DNA from: Methanospirillum lacunae | GTDB taxonomy: Archaea; Halobacteriota; Methanomicrobia; Methanomicrobiales; Methanospirillaceae | Strand: one strand, 5' to 3' | Assembly (NCBI RefSeq): GCF_046195335.1 | Contig: NZ_CP176093.1 | Length of the DNA stretch: 64,000 bases | Part shown: in pieces, positions 8,751-17,832 of the stretch | Numbering within the stretch: the first letter of the stretch is position 1 | Layout: each line of letters starts with the position of its first letter | The notes under the pieces: model-generated | Told to the model about the DNA's origin: nothing | What the model saw: the letters and a program-made list of their open reading frames with translations, nothing else | Databases searched by the model: none | Program-made: the position numbers and the translations under genes

Positions 8751-9935
8751 TTACAACCTTCCAAGAACACCAAAGAGAATGTAGACGGCGAATAATATCA
8801 GGACAATTCCAATAACTCCCCTCAGTGCCCGACGCTGTTCAATTCTCCATTCGTTTACTCGTTCAGGTGGTAGTCCAAACAGAACAAGGATGAGAATAAC
8901 AAGTAACGGGATGATAAATGCGATGTTGTAAACCAGAAGGTACACAAGAGAGTGGAAAAGATCAACGTGCAACGAAATCATCGAGATAATTGAAAGATAT
9001 ATCCCTCCGGTACATGGGAGTTCAAACATGCCAACCATTATTCCCAGGAGAAAAGCAGCAGGAAGGGTTGCAACGTTTATTATCTTATTGATTCTTCCTG
9101 CTTGAGATTCCGGAATTGCAAGTACCGGATGATCGGTTGGGATCAGAGCATCCTTGATCATCAAAAGTCCTGCAATAAGGGCAATAGATCCCGCAATTAT
9201 TGAAAATAGTATTGCTGATCCGGTAGTTTGAATAACAGAGAAAATCCCGAGGCCAGACAGGAAATAGAACACAAATACTGCACTTGTATAGATAAGACCG
9301 GTGACCAGTATTGCCCGCCTGCTTTTTAGTGCCATCAAATTTATCAGCATAATTATGAGAACAGCAAAAGCACAGGGATTGATACCATCAAGAATTCCTG
9401 CCCCAATGATAAGGGAAAGAGGAATTTCGTCTTTATCCGAAAGAGAAAAAGATGGCAGAATAAACTCAAGTCCTCCTGAATGAATTTTTTCCTGCTGCCT
9501 AGTGAGAATCTCTTCTAAATGATTTTGAATATCCCTGTTTCCTTCCAGAGTCAGATTACCGATCATTACAGATGGAGTTGACAGATAATCCAAGTGATAT
9601 AACTGCTTATATGATAGAAATATCGTCCTGTTAGCAGTATTATTAAAAAGATCGTATATCCTGATATTAATTTCAGGATGAGATCCAGAGATTTTATTTA
9701 GAAATTCGTCTGCTTCGTGGCAGGCCTCACATCGGGAGTTTGTAAAAAATATGACCTCTTTTGGAGGAAGATTTCCAGTTAAAAGAGATGAATCGTCATC
9801 GAGATATACTGAAAGTTGATCAGATAGGATTGAAGTTCCACTTGCAGAATATACTGTTGCCGTTCCCGGAACGACTAGACTAGAAAAGAGAAGAAGTATA
9901 AGTCCAATTACATTGACCATTTTTATTGTATGCAT
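8751..9935 (-). CDS. Thioredoxin-like domain fused to CcdA/DsbD-type thiol transporter
   Basis: Predicted membrane protein moving reducing equivalents from the cytoplasm to an outward-facing thioredoxin domain. I start it at 9935 because GAGGT lies about ten bases upstream; a start at 9962 would add nine residues. Signal-like segment at 5-30, thioredoxin-like domain about 55-160 with a CEAC pair (Cys69, Cys72 from this start), then about six membrane segments with GINPCAF and ELPCTGG, the cysteine pair expected of CcdA. Divergent from the HxlR regulator, whose promoter region carries palindromes, so the two are probably co-regulated. Confidence 0.85.
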   Translation of the reverse strand: MHTIKMVNVIGLILLLFSSLVVPGTATVYSASGTSILSDQLSVYLDDDSSLLTGNLPPKEVIFFTNSRCEACHEADEFLNKISGSHPEINIRIYDLFNNTANRTIFLSYKQLYHLDYLSTPSVMIGNLTLEGNRDIQNHLEEILTRQQEKIHSGGLEFILPSFSLSDKDEIPLSLIIGAGILDGINPCAFAVLIIMLINLMALKSRRAILVTGLIYTSAVFVFYFLSGLGIFSVIQTTGSAILFSIIAGSIALIAGLLMIKDALIPTDHPVLAIPESQAGRINKIINVATLPAAFLLGIMVGMFELPCTGGIYLSIISMISLHVDLFHSLVYLLVYNIAFIIPLLVILILVLFGLPPERVNEWRIEQRRALRGVIGIVLILFAVYILFGVLGRL

Positions 9936-10034
9936 TTTTGTTGTTACCTCATAATGAGACATTGAAAATATTTTTTCTAAAAATCATTAAACTCACATTA
10001 CTTTCTTTTTTTACGTGGGTGAATTTTTTACTCT

Positions 10035-10048
10035 AATAATATATTTTA
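10035..10048 (+). promoter_or_regulatory. TATA box of the HxlR gene
   Basis: TAATAATATATTTT, placed so that a start of transcription about 25 bases downstream would fall on the palindrome at 10066-10075. Confidence 0.5.
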
Positions 10049-10065
10049 AACCTCAAGAATTTATA

Positions 10066-10090
10066 CAGTATACTGAAAGTGATATCACTT
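10066..10090. promoter_or_regulatory. Two adjacent perfect palindromes, candidate HxlR operator
   Basis: CAGTATACTG (10066-10075) is followed after one base by AAGTGATATCACTT (10077-10090). Both are perfect and lie between the TATA box and the start of the HxlR-type regulator, within the shared region with the divergent thioredoxin-CcdA gene. HxlR proteins bind as dimers to short palindromes near their own promoters, so autoregulation is likely. Confidence 0.6.
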
Positions 10091-10111
10091 ACTTACATTG
10101 AGGTAACGGGA

Positions 10112-10456
10112 ATGTATGAAAAAAACGGCAAAATGTATAGTTGTCCGGTAGAGGCAACACTTGATGTTATTGGGGGAAAGTGGAAACCGCTCATACTCTG
10201 GAGAATCCGAAAAAAGATTATGCGGTTTTCTGAATTACAAAAGGAAATACCAGAAATAAATTCCAAAACCCTGACCAAACAACTGAGGGAACTCGAACAT
10301 GACGGGGTTATTTCCCGAACAGTATATCCGGAAATACCACCCAGAGTTGAATATTCAATAACTGAATTTGGAGAGACTTTGGTCCCTATTATTCAGGCAC
10401 TCTGTACATGGGGTGCAAAATATCTTGGAACTGAGTGTCTCGCACAAAATGAATAA
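10112..10456 (+). CDS. HxlR-family transcriptional regulator
   Basis: A 114-residue winged-helix regulator. The family signature is plain: CPVEATLDVIGGKWKPLILW at residues 11-30, RFSELQKEIPEINSKTLTKQL as the recognition region, and an ISRTVYPEIPPRVEYSIT wing. Cys11 is the conserved N-terminal cysteine that acts as a redox sensor in studied members. The ATG at 10112 has GAGGT seven bases upstream; the earlier ATG at 10079 lies within the operator and is rejected. Its divergent partner is a thiol-redox membrane protein, which fits a sensor of oxidative or electrophile stress. Confidence 0.92.
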   Translation: MYEKNGKMYSCPVEATLDVIGGKWKPLILWRIRKKIMRFSELQKEIPEINSKTLTKQLRELEHDGVISRTVYPEIPPRVEYSITEFGETLVPIIQALCTWGAKYLGTECLAQNE

Positions 10457-10477
10457 TCCTGAATATAACAAAATACA

Positions 10478-10486
10478 TTTTTTTTT
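10478..10486 (+). terminator. T9 run after the HxlR gene
   Basis: Nine consecutive T about 20 bases after the stop codon, the usual form of an intrinsic archaeal terminator. Confidence 0.5.
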
Positions 10487-10548
10487 CAAACAGGAAAACC
10501 CATCTAGGATCGAGGCAAATCGTACCTCAAACAAAAGGTTCTGACAAC

Positions 10549-10812
10549 ATGATCTCTACAAAAATTACATTAGCCATTTTCATCAGCATTGTTCTGATGA
10601 GTTTGATTGGTATCTCGTATGCAGAAAACAAGACAATGAATGCAACCAACATATCTGATTCAAAAAACATCTCACAAAATTTGACAGAGCATGCAAATAC
10701 GAATCAGACAAGTGTAAACAAAACAAATACCACAAAAAATCTGGATAACTCTGAATCAACGGGTGGAATCAAAAATTTCATGAAGAATTTTAAATATCAG
10801 TCAAGCGTTTGA
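10549..10812 (+). CDS. Small secreted Asn-rich protein dense in N-glycosylation sequons
   Basis: An 87-residue protein with a signal peptide (about residues 5-25, ending near SYAEN) and a low-complexity mature part of Asn, Thr and Ser. At least eight N-x-S/T sequons fall within about 45 residues (for example NKT, NAT, NIS, NLT, NQT, NTT). The C-terminus becomes basic and aromatic (IKNFMKNFKYQSS). No family recognised. A heavily glycosylated surface or secreted peptide is the simplest reading, and aglB is in the same window. Coding potential is supported by the signal peptide and amino acid bias rather than by homology. Confidence 0.6.
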   Translation: MISTKITLAIFISIVLMSLIGISYAENKTMNATNISDSKNISQNLTEHANTNQTSVNKTNTTKNLDNSESTGGIKNFMKNFKYQSSV

Positions 10813-11027
10813 ACCTCCTTTCTGATTTCTATTACACCAGATACCAGGATTCAACTTTTTTCAGGCTCATTTCTGCGGGTTAAATTTTAGTTACTATCAT
10901 TATTCATATTATAAAAGAATTCAAAATCGTATTCAATTTTTGAAAGAAGAGTAAATCATCAACATTTTCGGGTTCACTCCATTAGTCCCGAAAGTCAGAA
11001 ACCATTAATGCAGGAATAAACCTGCGG

Positions 11028-11215
11028 ATGGAAAAAAGACTCAACATAATGAATTAATTGACCATGTGAAAGATGAACTATCACATGTCCATGCAGATAT
11101 TGAACATGTGCAGCGTGATATTGAAGCCCACATTTGCCATCTGAAAAACCGGGATGAACATTTGCATCATCTCATGAATGAGGCAGATACAAAAACCGTC
11201 TCACCTTCATGCTAG
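11028..11215 (+). pseudogene. Small His-rich helical protein, apparently frameshifted in an A6 run
   Basis: From GTG at 11066 a 49-codon frame encodes a helical, His- and Glu-rich peptide with heptad spacing (DELSHVHADIEHVQ, then NRDEHLHHLMNEA). The best start, ATG at 11028, is in another frame; one extra A in the six-A run at 11032-11037 would join the two into a protein of about 62 residues. It may be a real small gene with a sequencing error, a slipping frame, or a broken gene. No family recognised. Confidence 0.35.
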
Positions 11216-11427
11216 GGCAATTTATAGTAAGAAAAATAACTTCATTGCCTGATGGCACTTTTAACTTACTATAAATCAATTATTTACTTAATTTATCTGA
11301 TATTATTTGAATGAATTTAATATTGGCATACATATATTTGAGGAGATATCAGTTTCCTTAATGTCTAAATTTACATATTTCATTAAATCCCATATGAATC
11401 AGAAAAGATCTAATGGAATTATATGTG

Positions 11428-11846
11428 TTACTATTCAGGCATAGGCCTTCTGTACATCTAAACCTTGGATTTCCATAGTTTCAGGGGTACGGATTTGGCC
11501 CGGCAACCATGGCTCTCCCATTGATGCCAAAATAAGTCCATCAATAATTGACACCCTTTGCTTTTTCATCGTAGTGATGTAACTTCGATGTTTGCAAAAC
11601 GTATCTGTCCCTTTGTTACTTCTGAAAGCACCTGAGATTTTCATTTTAAGTTTGGCCATTCTGATATCCCGCTTTGCTTGATAATTGTCAAATGGAACCA
11701 AAGGATCATATAAAAACCGTAGAATATCATCCTGATGCTTATTTAATCGATCAAGAAGATTAAGTGCAGTAACCTGCTTTTTTTCTCCCTCGAGTCTTTT
11801 TTTCCGGTATAGGGAGAGGTGGATTTTCTGCAAAACCCTCTGCAAC
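11428..11846 (-). mobile_element. IS66-type transposase remnant, copy 1 (C-terminal part)
   Basis: The minus strand encodes the C-terminal domain of an IS66-family TnpC transposase: FLYDPLVPFDNYQAKRDIRM, KMKISGAFRSNKGTDTFC, then SYITTMKKQRVSIIDGL, ending near 11435. The upstream part (AEGFAENPPLPIPEKK) is in a different frame, so there is at least one frameshift. The N-terminal zinc finger and catalytic centre are absent here. The same sequence recurs, same orientation and with few differences, at 18312-18732. Confidence 0.85.
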
Positions 11847-12256
11847 TATTACTGTTACTAGTCATCAAATGTAGATTTCTACCCTTAAATCTGAAGATCC
11901 TTCAGTCCAATTTTCATAAGGATAATCCCAGTAATTTTACGTTTATAGTTCCCCAAGGAGATTTCGTTCCGCCTTATTATTGGTACACTCTAGCGAGGGA
12001 TTATTAACGAAAATATTGAGTTATCTCGTTCATTGAGATTTTTTCGAACGAATTTTTACCATTTCATCCATTTAAAATTCCGGTTTAATGGGCCTGTTAC
12101 ATGTCGTTTATAGAATATATTGTCTGTCTGAATTATCGCAAAAAGAATGGCATATCACGGACTTTTTTCAGATTTAGATCTGCGTGTAACAGCCACTTAC
12201 CTTCCTTCAGATTCGGCTAGGATGAAGTACCGGATTTTTAATTAAATCTCTTCTCA
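11847..12256. other. Gap with a possible second transposase fragment
   Basis: No intact gene. On the minus strand, 11943-11996 encodes ECTNNKAERNLLGEL before a stop, which resembles the TNN-AER motif near the end of several transposase families; it is too short to classify. The rest is AT-rich without clear signals. Confidence 0.3.
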
Positions 12257-12775
12257 TTAGTTCACCATCCAATATGCTTTGGGAAGTAGGGAAGTATTAG
12301 TATCAGAAATAGGAATGGATGAATCATATTCCTGAGCCTTTGAACATACCACCTCCATATACCCATTAAAACACTGGTTAAGATTTTCAACTGATATTTT
12401 TCCCCAGGCATGATATATCAGAGTCCTTCTGATTATTGCCAGTAAACTCTTTTCATCAACTGGCTTTGTCAGATATCCACACGGCACATAGTTCGCTTTT
12501 TTAACTAGTGCTTCATCAGAATATGGAGTCATTAAAATAATGGGAAGATACACCCGGGATAGGATTTTTCTTGTCGCAGTAATTCCATCCATATATCCCT
12601 TCAGCCAGATATCCATCAGGATGAGATCTGGATGCTTTTTTTCGGTCATAGAGATAGCATTCATGCCTGTTGATGCAATTCCGGCAACTGTGTAACCAGA
12701 TGAGGTGAGAATTTTCTTCAGGGAATATGCGACGTAATCATTATTCTCAACAATTAGGATTTTTTCGCGTGACAT
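12257..12775 (-). CDS. Single-domain response regulator
   Basis: A 172-residue two-component receiver with phosphoacceptor Asp55 (LILMDIWLKG), Thr83 in LMTPYSDE and Lys104 in LTKPVDEK. After residue 125 comes a tail of about 45 residues with no DNA-binding domain, so output is by protein contact. The ATG at 12775 has GGAGGT seven bases upstream; an in-frame ATG at 12874 would add 33 residues of poor quality. It resembles the receiver at 53116 (MDI.L.G.MDGITA). No kinase adjoins it; partners may be the kinases at 43.9-53.1 kb. Confidence 0.88.
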   Translation of the reverse strand: MSREKILIVENNDYVAYSLKKILTSSGYTVAGIASTGMNAISMTEKKHPDLILMDIWLKGYMDGITATRKILSRVYLPIILMTPYSDEALVKKANYVPCGYLTKPVDEKSLLAIIRRTLIYHAWGKISVENLNQCFNGYMEVVCSKAQEYDSSIPISDTNTSLLPKAYWMVN

Positions 12776-13074
12776 TTCTTTTACCTCCGTAGATGAATAT
12801 TCCATACAATGAACTATCCTGCCGTTATTCTCCCGAATTTTTAAATTTGTCCCTTTCGGAAACGAATATTCCATTCACTCTCCTGAATTAAATCGTAACA
12901 TTAAATTCTTCTGATTGTTTTCTACTTGCGTACTGAGCGAATATTTTCGATGAAAATAGATCTAAAATAAAAATATATATATTATTGTTCGAATCTCAAA
13001 ATTTGAAACAAAAAAGGAGATGAGAAAAACCGAATATTTGATGCAGGTATTGTAACGAACTAATCACACCAAAC

Positions 13075-14262
13075 CTATTGGAAGCCTGCCAGAACCTCTA
13101 TCCCCGGAAGTGTCTTTCCAGAAAGGAACTGGAGGGAGGCTCCCCCACCGGTAGACACATGCGTCATATGATCCGTAAGACCGAACTGGGTTACGGCCTC
13201 TGCTGTTGATCCTCCACCAATTACGGTTGTAGCATCGAGGTCTGCAAGGACCGTAGCAATGGATTTTGTCCCGTTGGAAAACTGAGGAATCTCGAATACC
13301 CCCATTGGTCCATTCCAAGCCACTGTTTTACATTTTTTAAGTTCATTTGTGAACTCCTTAATAGTTAGGGGTCCGATATCCACGATCATTTGATTACCAG
13401 GGATATCATCTACGCTCACCACCTGGACAGTCGCACTGCTCTCTAGTTTTTCGGCTACAATCAAGTCTTTGGGAAGAAAGATTTTCACATCAAGGGTTTC
13501 TGCTTTTTGTTGAATCTTCTTGACCATTTCCATCTTGTTCCTTTCTACCGGAGAGACTCCAACGCCATAGCCCTCTCCTTCCAAAAATGTAGCACCCATT
13601 CCTCCCCCAATAAGGACAATATCAACTTTTGATATGATATTTTCCAGAATCCCAATTTTGTCCGCCACCTTTGCTCCCCCCATAATAGCAGCAAAAGGCC
13701 GTAAAGGATTCTCAAACAGACTGCTCAATTGCTCGATCTCCTTTTCCATGAGGAGACCGGCTACACAGGGAAGATACTCTGCCAGTCCTACTATCGATGC
13801 ATGAGCCCGGTGGCTTGCTCCAAAAGCATCGTTGACATAGATATCAGCGAGAAGAGATAGATCATGGGAAAAACCTGGATCGTTCGTCTCTTCACCCGGA
13901 TAGAACCTCAGGTTCTCCAAGAGAACAATCTCCCCATTCTGCATTTCAGAGACGATGTGCTCAACCCCAGCTCCTATTGATTCCATAAGTGGTTTGACCT
14001 GCTTATGTAGGATCTCAGATAATCGCCGGGCTACCGGTTTCAGTCGCAAATGTTCATCCACCTTTCCATGAGGTCTGCCTAGATGGGAGCAGAGGATGAC
14101 TCTGGCTTTGTGTTGAATAAGGTACATGATCGTAGGAAGACAGGCCCGGATTCTGGTATCGTCTTCGATAACCCCGTTTAGATCCATGGGCACATTGAAA
14201 TCAACCCTCACCAGTACTCGTTTTCCGCTTACCTCTTCATCCCGGATTGTCTTTTTCTGCAT
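13075..14262 (-). CDS. pgk: Phosphoglycerate kinase, bacterial type
   Basis: Interconverts 1,3-bisphosphoglycerate plus ADP and 3-phosphoglycerate plus ATP. 395 residues, full length. Substrate site RVDFNVP at 19-25, SHLGRPHG near 60, LLENLRFYPGEE near 115, and the nucleotide loop AWNGPMGVFE and GGGSTAEAV in the C-terminal domain. The RVDFNVP and LENLRF wording matches bacterial enzymes rather than the euryarchaeal form, which suggests transfer. Divergent from pfkA and glgP, and the whole group lies between two IS66 remnants. Confidence 0.95.
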   Translation of the reverse strand: MQKKTIRDEEVSGKRVLVRVDFNVPMDLNGVIEDDTRIRACLPTIMYLIQHKARVILCSHLGRPHGKVDEHLRLKPVARRLSEILHKQVKPLMESIGAGVEHIVSEMQNGEIVLLENLRFYPGEETNDPGFSHDLSLLADIYVNDAFGASHRAHASIVGLAEYLPCVAGLLMEKEIEQLSSLFENPLRPFAAIMGGAKVADKIGILENIISKVDIVLIGGGMGATFLEGEGYGVGVSPVERNKMEMVKKIQQKAETLDVKIFLPKDLIVAEKLESSATVQVVSVDDIPGNQMIVDIGPLTIKEFTNELKKCKTVAWNGPMGVFEIPQFSNGTKSIATVLADLDATTVIGGGSTAEAVTQFGLTDHMTHVSTGGGASLQFLSGKTLPGIEVLAGFQ

Positions 14263-14532
14263 GGTTCCTCTCTTTTTCCACCTGGATTCTTTGGTGAAAC
14301 ATGCTGCTTTCTTGGAAAAAACTACCTTATTATTTCAAAAAATAGAATTCAACACGGTTATATTACGACATCAGGTACCACGTCCCTTAAGATTTACCCA
14401 GTATATGAAAATGAAAATGCAGGAGATGTTCATGAAAAAACAAACGCCCTCAAAATCATGTATAAAGTTCCTTTCGATCATTCTGTCACGATATCGAAAC
14501 AAGGATCTATTCAATTCGGGAGTTGTCATCAG

Positions 14533-15570
14533 ATGAAAACCATTGGAGTCTTGACCGGAGGAGGAGATTGTCCCGGGATGAATGCAGTTATCCGGGCAGT
14601 GCTACGAGGGGGAATAAAATATGACTTTGAAACTCTCGGGATCCGAAATGGATGGCAGGGCCTTATCGATTGGGATATCCAGCCACTTGATGATTCTTCG
14701 GTAGCTGGGATTCTATCCAAGGGCGGAACGATCCTTGGCACATCCCGCACAAACCCGTTGAAAAATACCTCTGATTTTGAGAAGATAAAAACGAACATAA
14801 AAAAATACGAACTTTTTGCGTTGATTGTCGTTGGTGGTAACGGGACTCTTTCAGCTGCCCGTGATGTAGCGAAGCAGGGAATTCCTCTGGTAGGCGTTCC
14901 CAAAACTATCGATAATGACATTTGTGGAACTGATGTGACATTTGGCTTTGATACTGCAATAACGACTATCACTGATGCAATCGACCATCTCCGCACCACC
15001 GCTGAGTCACACCATCGAATCATGGTTGTTGAGATAATGGGTCGAAACGCCGGATGGCTTGCGGTCATGGCAGGTATGGCCGGGGGAGCTGACGAGATTC
15101 TGATCCCTGAAGTGCATTTTACCCTCGATGAGGTCTGTACAAAATTACAGAACAGATACGAGGCCGGAAAAAGATTTTCTCTGGTGGTGATTTCAGAAGG
15201 TGTTCATCTGCAGGATCTCGGTTTGTTATCTGCCCCTATTGAGCGTGATGATAATGATCACGAAAAATTCGTAGGAGTGGGGAATATTTTAGGGAAAGAA
15301 CTGGAATCCCGTCTGGGTATCGAGACAAGAGTAACGATACTTGGGTATGTTCAGCGGGGTGGATCGCCAACAGCAAATGATCGGATTCTTGCTACGCGAT
15401 TTGGTGTTGGGGCTGTTGAACTGGTACATGCTGAAGACTTCGGGAAGATGGTTGCGCTGCAGGGAAACCATATCATCAACATCCCTCTGGAAAAAGCAGT
15501 GAACCAACTGAAAACCGTGGACAATGATACCTATAACCTGGCTATGACAGTAATCGATGGGAGGAACTAA
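14533..15570 (+). CDS. pfkA: 6-phosphofructokinase, PfkA family (actinobacterial-like group III)
   Basis: Phosphorylates fructose 6-phosphate at C1. From ATG 14533 the protein has 345 residues and aligns without gaps to standard E. coli numbering at the active site: GGGDCPGMNA at 9-18, GGNGT at 101-105, PKTIDND at 123-129 with catalytic Asp127, and EIMGRNAGW near 180. Gly104 favours ATP, while Lys124 is the residue seen in PPi-dependent and group III enzymes; the Gly104/Lys124 pair occurs in ATP-using actinobacterial enzymes. Asn103 replaces the usual Asp. Euryarchaea normally use ADP-dependent kinases, so this is probably acquired. The ATG at 14458 would add 25 unrelated residues and is not chosen. 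Confidence 0.92.
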   Translation: MKTIGVLTGGGDCPGMNAVIRAVLRGGIKYDFETLGIRNGWQGLIDWDIQPLDDSSVAGILSKGGTILGTSRTNPLKNTSDFEKIKTNIKKYELFALIVVGGNGTLSAARDVAKQGIPLVGVPKTIDNDICGTDVTFGFDTAITTITDAIDHLRTTAESHHRIMVVEIMGRNAGWLAVMAGMAGGADEILIPEVHFTLDEVCTKLQNRYEAGKRFSLVVISEGVHLQDLGLLSAPIERDDNDHEKFVGVGNILGKELESRLGIETRVTILGYVQRGGSPTANDRILATRFGVGAVELVHAEDFGKMVALQGNHIINIPLEKAVNQLKTVDNDTYNLAMTVIDGRN

Positions 15571-15681
15571 TAAGAGGAATGTAATTTTAAAAGAGGTTTG
15601 GAATGTGCATAAAAAACACGTATACTCGATTTGCATGATTATCAAACCTGAAACGTCGGAATATTGTATATAGGAAGCATC

Positions 15682-17832
15682 ATGAATAATTGTCCGGGCA
15701 GCATGGCGAAAGAACATAATCTTTTTCCGCAAATTCCAGAACAGATTGGAGGGATAGGAGAACTTGCCTATAATCTCTGGTGGGGTTGGCATCCTTCTGC
15801 AAGGATGCTGTACAAAACACTCAGCCGACCTGAATGGAAAGAAAGTGTACATAATCCGGTAAAATTGCTCAGGGAACTTCCTGTGGAGGTTTTCCTGGCA
15901 GCCGCAAACGATCCGGAGTATACCAGTCACTATTCAGCCATAATGGACCGGTTTCGATCTGATATGGAAGAGAATGGGGGATGGTTCTCTACACAGTACA
16001 CTAGTTCCTGTTGCCTCCCGATTGCTTTTTTTTCAGCAGAATATGGGTTACATCGGTCTTTACCATTCTATGCAGGCGGGCTCGGATTCTTGGCAGGTGA
16101 TTACCTCAAAGAATGCAGCGATCTCAATATCCCGCTGGTCGGAGTTGGATTCATGTACCCGGAAGGTTACATCCTCCAGAGGATCCGCGAGGACGGATGG
16201 CAACTGAATTTCGATGATATTCTCGACCGGGATAGTGCTCCGATCACCAGGGTCCTTGACAAAGATGGGAAGCAACTGATCATTGAAGTACCGTTCATCC
16301 AACCTCCGATCCATGTAGCAGTCTGGAAGGTGATGGTCGGTCGTATTCCACTCTACCTGATGGACACTGATATCAGTGAGAATGACCCATGGAACCGGTC
16401 AATATCATCCCACCTCTATTCCGGGGACAGTGAACAACGACTGCGACAGGAGATTGTGCTGGGAATCGGTGGAACTGCAATGTTGAATGTTCTCGGAATC
16501 CGGTACTCAATCGCTCACCTCAATGAAGGTCACCCTGCCTTTGTCCTTCTGGAACGAATCCGGGAAAAAGTTGCAGAAAATATGAGTTATTCTGAAGCAT
16601 CTGAGTATGTCAGGAACACAACGATATTTACAACCCATACACCAGTACCGGCAGGTACAGATATCTTTTCCTATCCACTAATGGAGAAATACTTTAATGG
16701 GTATTATTCTCTTCTCGGCCTTGACCGTGAAACCTTTTTCAAACTCGGAATCCATCCGGAAAAGCCTGAATCAGGCTTTAACATGACAGCCTTTGCACTC
16801 AGACTTTCCCGATATCACAATGCCGTCAGCAAACGCCATGGTGAGGTCTCCCGCCACATGTGGAAGAGCCTCTGGCCAGATACTCCTGAAACAGAAGTTC
16901 CAATCAGGTACATCACTAATGGTATCCATGTCCCTACCTGGATAGAACCGAAGATGGAACAATTGCTTGACCGGTACCTGGGTAAGGACTGGAAGATGCA
17001 TCACGATGAACCATCCCGGTGGGATCTCATTGACACGATCCCAGATGAGGTACTCTGGCAGACCCATTACTGGCTAAAAGTGAAGCTTCTCAACAGGATC
17101 TGCGAAAATGTTCGTACAGAATGGGCAAATCGTGAGATTAGTTCATCTGTGGTTATGGCAGAAGGCATACTACTTGACCCGTCATATTTAACTCTCGGAT
17201 TTTCTCGCAGATTTGCCTCTTACAAACGTGCAGATCTCATTTTTACTAATCTTGAGCGTCTGAAAGATCTCATTAATGATCGCTGGAAGCCAATTCAGAT
17301 CATATTTGCCGGCAAAGCACACCCTAATGATGACCAAGGGAAACAAATCCTGCAAAGGGTTTTTAATTATGCCAGAAATTCCGATATGGGGGGAAGAATT
17401 GCCTTTGTTGAAAATTATGATGAACAACTTGCCCAGTACCTTGTACATGGAGTTGATGTATGGCTGAACAATCCTCTTCCTCCCATGGAGGCCTGTGGGA
17501 CGAGCGGAATGAAGGCATCATTAAACGGTGTTCCTCATATGAGCATCCCGGATGGTTGGTGGATCGAAGGATATAACGGCAAGAATGGATGGACATTTGG
17601 AAAGGAGGTCGGGGAAAACCGGGACAAAGCCGATGCTGAGGCAATGTATGATCTCCTGAAAAACACTATCGTCCCCCTCTATTACGAAGTTGATGGCCAA
17701 GGTATTCCTCACGGGTGGGTACACGTCATGAAAGAGGCCATGAAGAGCGTCGGGCCGGTTTTCTCCAGTCGCAGGATGGTGAAAGAATATGTACAAAAAT
17801 TTTATCTGGAAGCCTTAAATCATGTTCATTAA
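15682..17832 (+). CDS. glgP: Alpha-glucan (glycogen) phosphorylase, GT35
   Basis: Releases glucose 1-phosphate from storage glucan using phosphate and pyridoxal phosphate. About 716 residues, the short MalP-like form with an N-terminal DUF3417-type region (AYNLWWGWHPSARMLY). AHLNEGHPAF and TTHTPVPAGTD mark the sugar site. PLP-binding Lys611 lies in EACGTSGMKASLNG. AGGAAG stands six bases before the chosen ATG. It follows pfkA by about 110 bases on the same strand. Together with pfkA and pgk it would feed stored glucan into glycolysis; the missing phosphoglucomutase and other steps must be elsewhere. Confidence 0.94.
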   Translation: MNNCPGSMAKEHNLFPQIPEQIGGIGELAYNLWWGWHPSARMLYKTLSRPEWKESVHNPVKLLRELPVEVFLAAANDPEYTSHYSAIMDRFRSDMEENGGWFSTQYTSSCCLPIAFFSAEYGLHRSLPFYAGGLGFLAGDYLKECSDLNIPLVGVGFMYPEGYILQRIREDGWQLNFDDILDRDSAPITRVLDKDGKQLIIEVPFIQPPIHVAVWKVMVGRIPLYLMDTDISENDPWNRSISSHLYSGDSEQRLRQEIVLGIGGTAMLNVLGIRYSIAHLNEGHPAFVLLERIREKVAENMSYSEASEYVRNTTIFTTHTPVPAGTDIFSYPLMEKYFNGYYSLLGLDRETFFKLGIHPEKPESGFNMTAFALRLSRYHNAVSKRHGEVSRHMWKSLWPDTPETEVPIRYITNGIHVPTWIEPKMEQLLDRYLGKDWKMHHDEPSRWDLIDTIPDEVLWQTHYWLKVKLLNRICENVRTEWANREISSSVVMAEGILLDPSYLTLGFSRRFASYKRADLIFTNLERLKDLINDRWKPIQIIFAGKAHPNDDQGKQILQRVFNYARNSDMGGRIAFVENYDEQLAQYLVHGVDVWLNNPLPPMEACGTSGMKASLNGVPHMSIPDGWWIEGYNGKNGWTFGKEVGENRDKADAEAMYDLLKNTIVPLYYEVDGQGIPHGWVHVMKEAMKSVGPVFSSRRMVKEYVQKFYLEALNHVH

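Noticed and set aside
14458..14532. 25-residue upstream extension of PfkA
   Set aside because: The family starts at the conserved MKTIGVLTGGGD-type N-terminus, which begins at 14533.
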